This document shows positions 62,840 to 64,000 of a DNA stretch of 64,000 nucleotides, in pieces; the first letter of the stretch is position 1, and every line of letters begins with the position of its first letter. Location: NCBI GenBank assembly GCA_023143455.1, contig JAGLHT010000008.1, positions 1 through 64,000 on the forward strand, read 5' to 3'. The stretch is from Desulfobacterales bacterium. Lineage in GTDB: Bacteria; Desulfobacterota; Desulfobacteria; Desulfobacterales; Desulfobacteraceae. Below the pieces are notes generated by a model that was not told where the DNA came from, did no database searches, and was given only the letters and a program-made list of their open reading frames with translations. A program made the translations under genes and the position numbers.

Positions 62840-63727
62840 TTAACCTCTTGGATGAAATTTTTTGTGCATTTTTTGAAGATAATCCCTTGAAACATGAGTA
62901 TATATTTGAGTAGTTGAAATGTCAGAATGACCCAGCATAGTTTGTACAGAGCGTAAATCTGCACCTCCCTCAAGCATGTGGGTAGCAAATGAATGGCGAA
63001 AAGTATGTGGAGTAATTTTTTTGGATATACCACTGGCTTTTGAATATTTTTTTAATAATTTCCAGAATCCCTGTCTTGTTATTGGCTTGCCTGCACGGGC
63101 AACAAAGAGAAAATAACTTGGGACGTTCTTTAAGAGTAATGGTCGGCCCGAGACCATCCATTCACGTGTTTTTGTACAAGCATATGAACCAATGGGGATA
63201 ATTCTTTCTTTTGATCCTTTTCCAAAAACCCTGATAAAACTTGCCTCAAGGTTTATATTTTCCACTCTCATTGAAACAAGTTCTGAAACCCTAAGGCCTG
63301 CACCATAAAGTATTTCCAGCATTGCTGCATTGCGAATTTCTCTTGGGTTTGTGGTTTTAACAGAATCAAGTAGTATACTCATTTCTTTTGAGCTGATAAC
63401 TTCAGGAAGGACAAGTCCTGTTTTAGGAATATCAATATTTTTTACAGGATCAAAAGAAATAAGTTTTTCTTTTATTAGAAATTTATAAAATCCTCTTATA
63501 GTAATAATATGCCTTGCTCTAGATTTTGCTGAGAGCCCACTTTTTTGTAAGTCTATGATCCAGCTAAGAATCGTTGTGGTATCACTTTGGTTTATATTTT
63601 CGATCTTGTTTTTATAAAGAAAGTCAATATACACGGATAGATCATGAGAATATGACTCTATACTATTATTGGAAAGACCTTTTTCAATTAAAAGGTGGTC
63701 AATGTATTGTTGTGAAAGATTATCCAT
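62840..63727 (-). CDS. XerC/XerD-type tyrosine recombinase
   Basis: Site-specific recombinase probably resolving chromosome dimers at dif. I start at the ATG at 63727, one base after the upstream stop, for 295 residues (MDNLSQQYIDHLL...). An in-frame ATG 7 codons upstream lies inside the M24 gene. It has an N-terminal SAM-like core-binding domain (about 1-90) and a C-terminal catalytic domain: YGAGLRVSEL (Arg), GKGSKER (Lys), HTFRHSFATHML (His-x-x-Arg), LGHSDISTTQIYTHV (His and the nucleophilic Tyr). All catalytic residues are present. Its housekeeping surroundings argue for Xer rather than a phage integrase. I cannot decide between XerC and XerD. Confidence 0.9.
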   Translation of the reverse strand: MDNLSQQYIDHLLIEKGLSNNSIESYSHDLSVYIDFLYKNKIENINQSDTTTILSWIIDLQKSGLSAKSRARHIITIRGFYKFLIKEKLISFDPVKNIDIPKTGLVLPEVISSKEMSILLDSVKTTNPREIRNAAMLEILYGAGLRVSELVSMRVENINLEASFIRVFGKGSKERIIPIGSYACTKTREWMVSGRPLLLKNVPSYFLFVARAGKPITRQGFWKLLKKYSKASGISKKITPHTFRHSFATHMLEGGADLRSVQTMLGHSDISTTQIYTHVSRDYLQKMHKKFHPRG

Positions 63728-63728
63728 A

Positions 63729-64000
63729 TTAAACTTGATAATCCTCATAGTTTAAGGTGTTTAATACATTGGCGCCATTTTCAGTCACCTCAATCATGTT
63801 CTCAAGACGGACTCCACCCCACCCTGGAATATAAATGCCAGGCTCTATAGTCACAATCATGCCTTGCTCAAGACAAGTATCATCAAATTTTGAAAGCCTT
63901 GGTGCTTCATGGATAGCAATGCCAACGCCATGCCCCAGCCCATGGGAGAATTTCCCCTTATAGTCAGTATTCTCTATGTAATCCCTTGCAATTTTATCAA
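63729..64000 (-). CDS. Xaa-Pro peptidase, M24 family, 3' part
   Basis: The last 90 or so codons of a metallopeptidase whose start lies beyond the window. Read on the minus strand from 64000, it includes HGLGHGVGIAIHEAP (metal-binding and catalytic histidines), VTIEPGIYIPGWGG (metal-binding Glu) and RLENMIEVT (second metal-binding Glu), the end of the pita-bread fold. It stops one base before the recombinase start, so the two genes are likely coupled. Confidence 0.9.
   Translation of the reverse strand, partial: DKIARDYIENTDYKGKFSHGLGHGVGIAIHEAPRLSKFDDTCLEQGMIVTIEPGIYIPGWGGVRLENMIEVTENGANVLNTLNYEDYQV

Noticed and set aside
1-64000. CRISPR arrays, rRNA genes, prophage
   Set aside because: No regularly spaced repeats of CRISPR length, no rRNA sequence and no phage structural genes were seen; the only recombinase is Xer-like in a housekeeping setting.

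Overview
The window is a stretch of an AT-rich bacterial chromosome that looks like a strictly anaerobic sulfate-reducing member of the Desulfobacterota, most likely Desulfobacterales. The reasons are a canonical DsrC with both C-terminal cysteines, a Tmc-type transmembrane redox complex with a tetraheme cytochrome c3, an AhbA/AhbB-type siroheme decarboxylase subunit, a FloxABCD-HdrABC electron-bifurcation operon, a tungstate importer, and three genes with in-frame UGA codons that appear to encode selenocysteine. I worked from the sequence only. Family assignments come from motif recognition, not database searches.

Layout. 1-7.5 kb: the end of rarD, a 160-bp inverted-repeat element, then a minus-strand housekeeping operon read ribF-def-fmt-rsmB-PASTA protein-rpe-MFS transporter. 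7.6-15.4 kb: ppdK (minus), then an ABC-F ATPase, a small membrane protein and a GspE/PilB-type ATPase carrying a cyclic-nucleotide-binding-like domain and a Pro/Gln repeat tail. 15.4-22.2 kb: queH-yggS-maf (minus), tRNA-Leu(UAA) with its own promoter and terminator, murA, comEC and a protein of unknown function. 22.2-34.8 kb: a giant double CoA-activase-like ATPase preceded by a ribbon-helix-helix-like gene. Its divergent control region holds tandem 18-bp repeats facing an mlaEFDCA lipid-transport operon, which is followed by an RND pump. 34.8-42.9 kb: nitrilase, ahb, dsrC, an IS remnant, the tmc operon, tupABC and a cupin. 43.4-45.0 kb: a metal permease with an in-frame UGA, under an ArsR repressor. 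45.3-54.6 kb: the Hdr-Flox operon. 54.7-64 kb: miaA, a more G+C-rich hybrid histidine kinase, an LpoA-like lipoprotein, pfk, kdsD, xerD and the 3' end of an M24 peptidase.

How the genes work together. The central third reads as an energy-metabolism block. Flox-Hdr is expected to couple NADH oxidation to reduction of ferredoxin and a DsrC-type disulfide. DsrC carries sulfur from dissimilatory sulfite reductase. Tmc moves electrons across the membrane between periplasmic cytochrome c3 and a cytoplasmic HdrD-like subunit. Tungstate import would supply tungsto-enzymes, and the Ahb protein belongs to the heme route used by sulfate reducers.

The strongest leads are: (a) the UGA-containing permease, where the UGA sits in a U-G-C motif and is followed by a good bacterial SECIS-like hairpin; (b) an Hdr-Flox operon whose HdrC part is fused to a membrane cytochrome b module with a c-type heme motif and a second ferredoxin module, and whose HdrA appears to be a tandem double-flavin protein with selenocysteine; (c) the 18-bp repeat array between the ribbon-helix-helix gene and mlaE; and (d) the ATPase/cNMP-domain/Pro-rich fusion.
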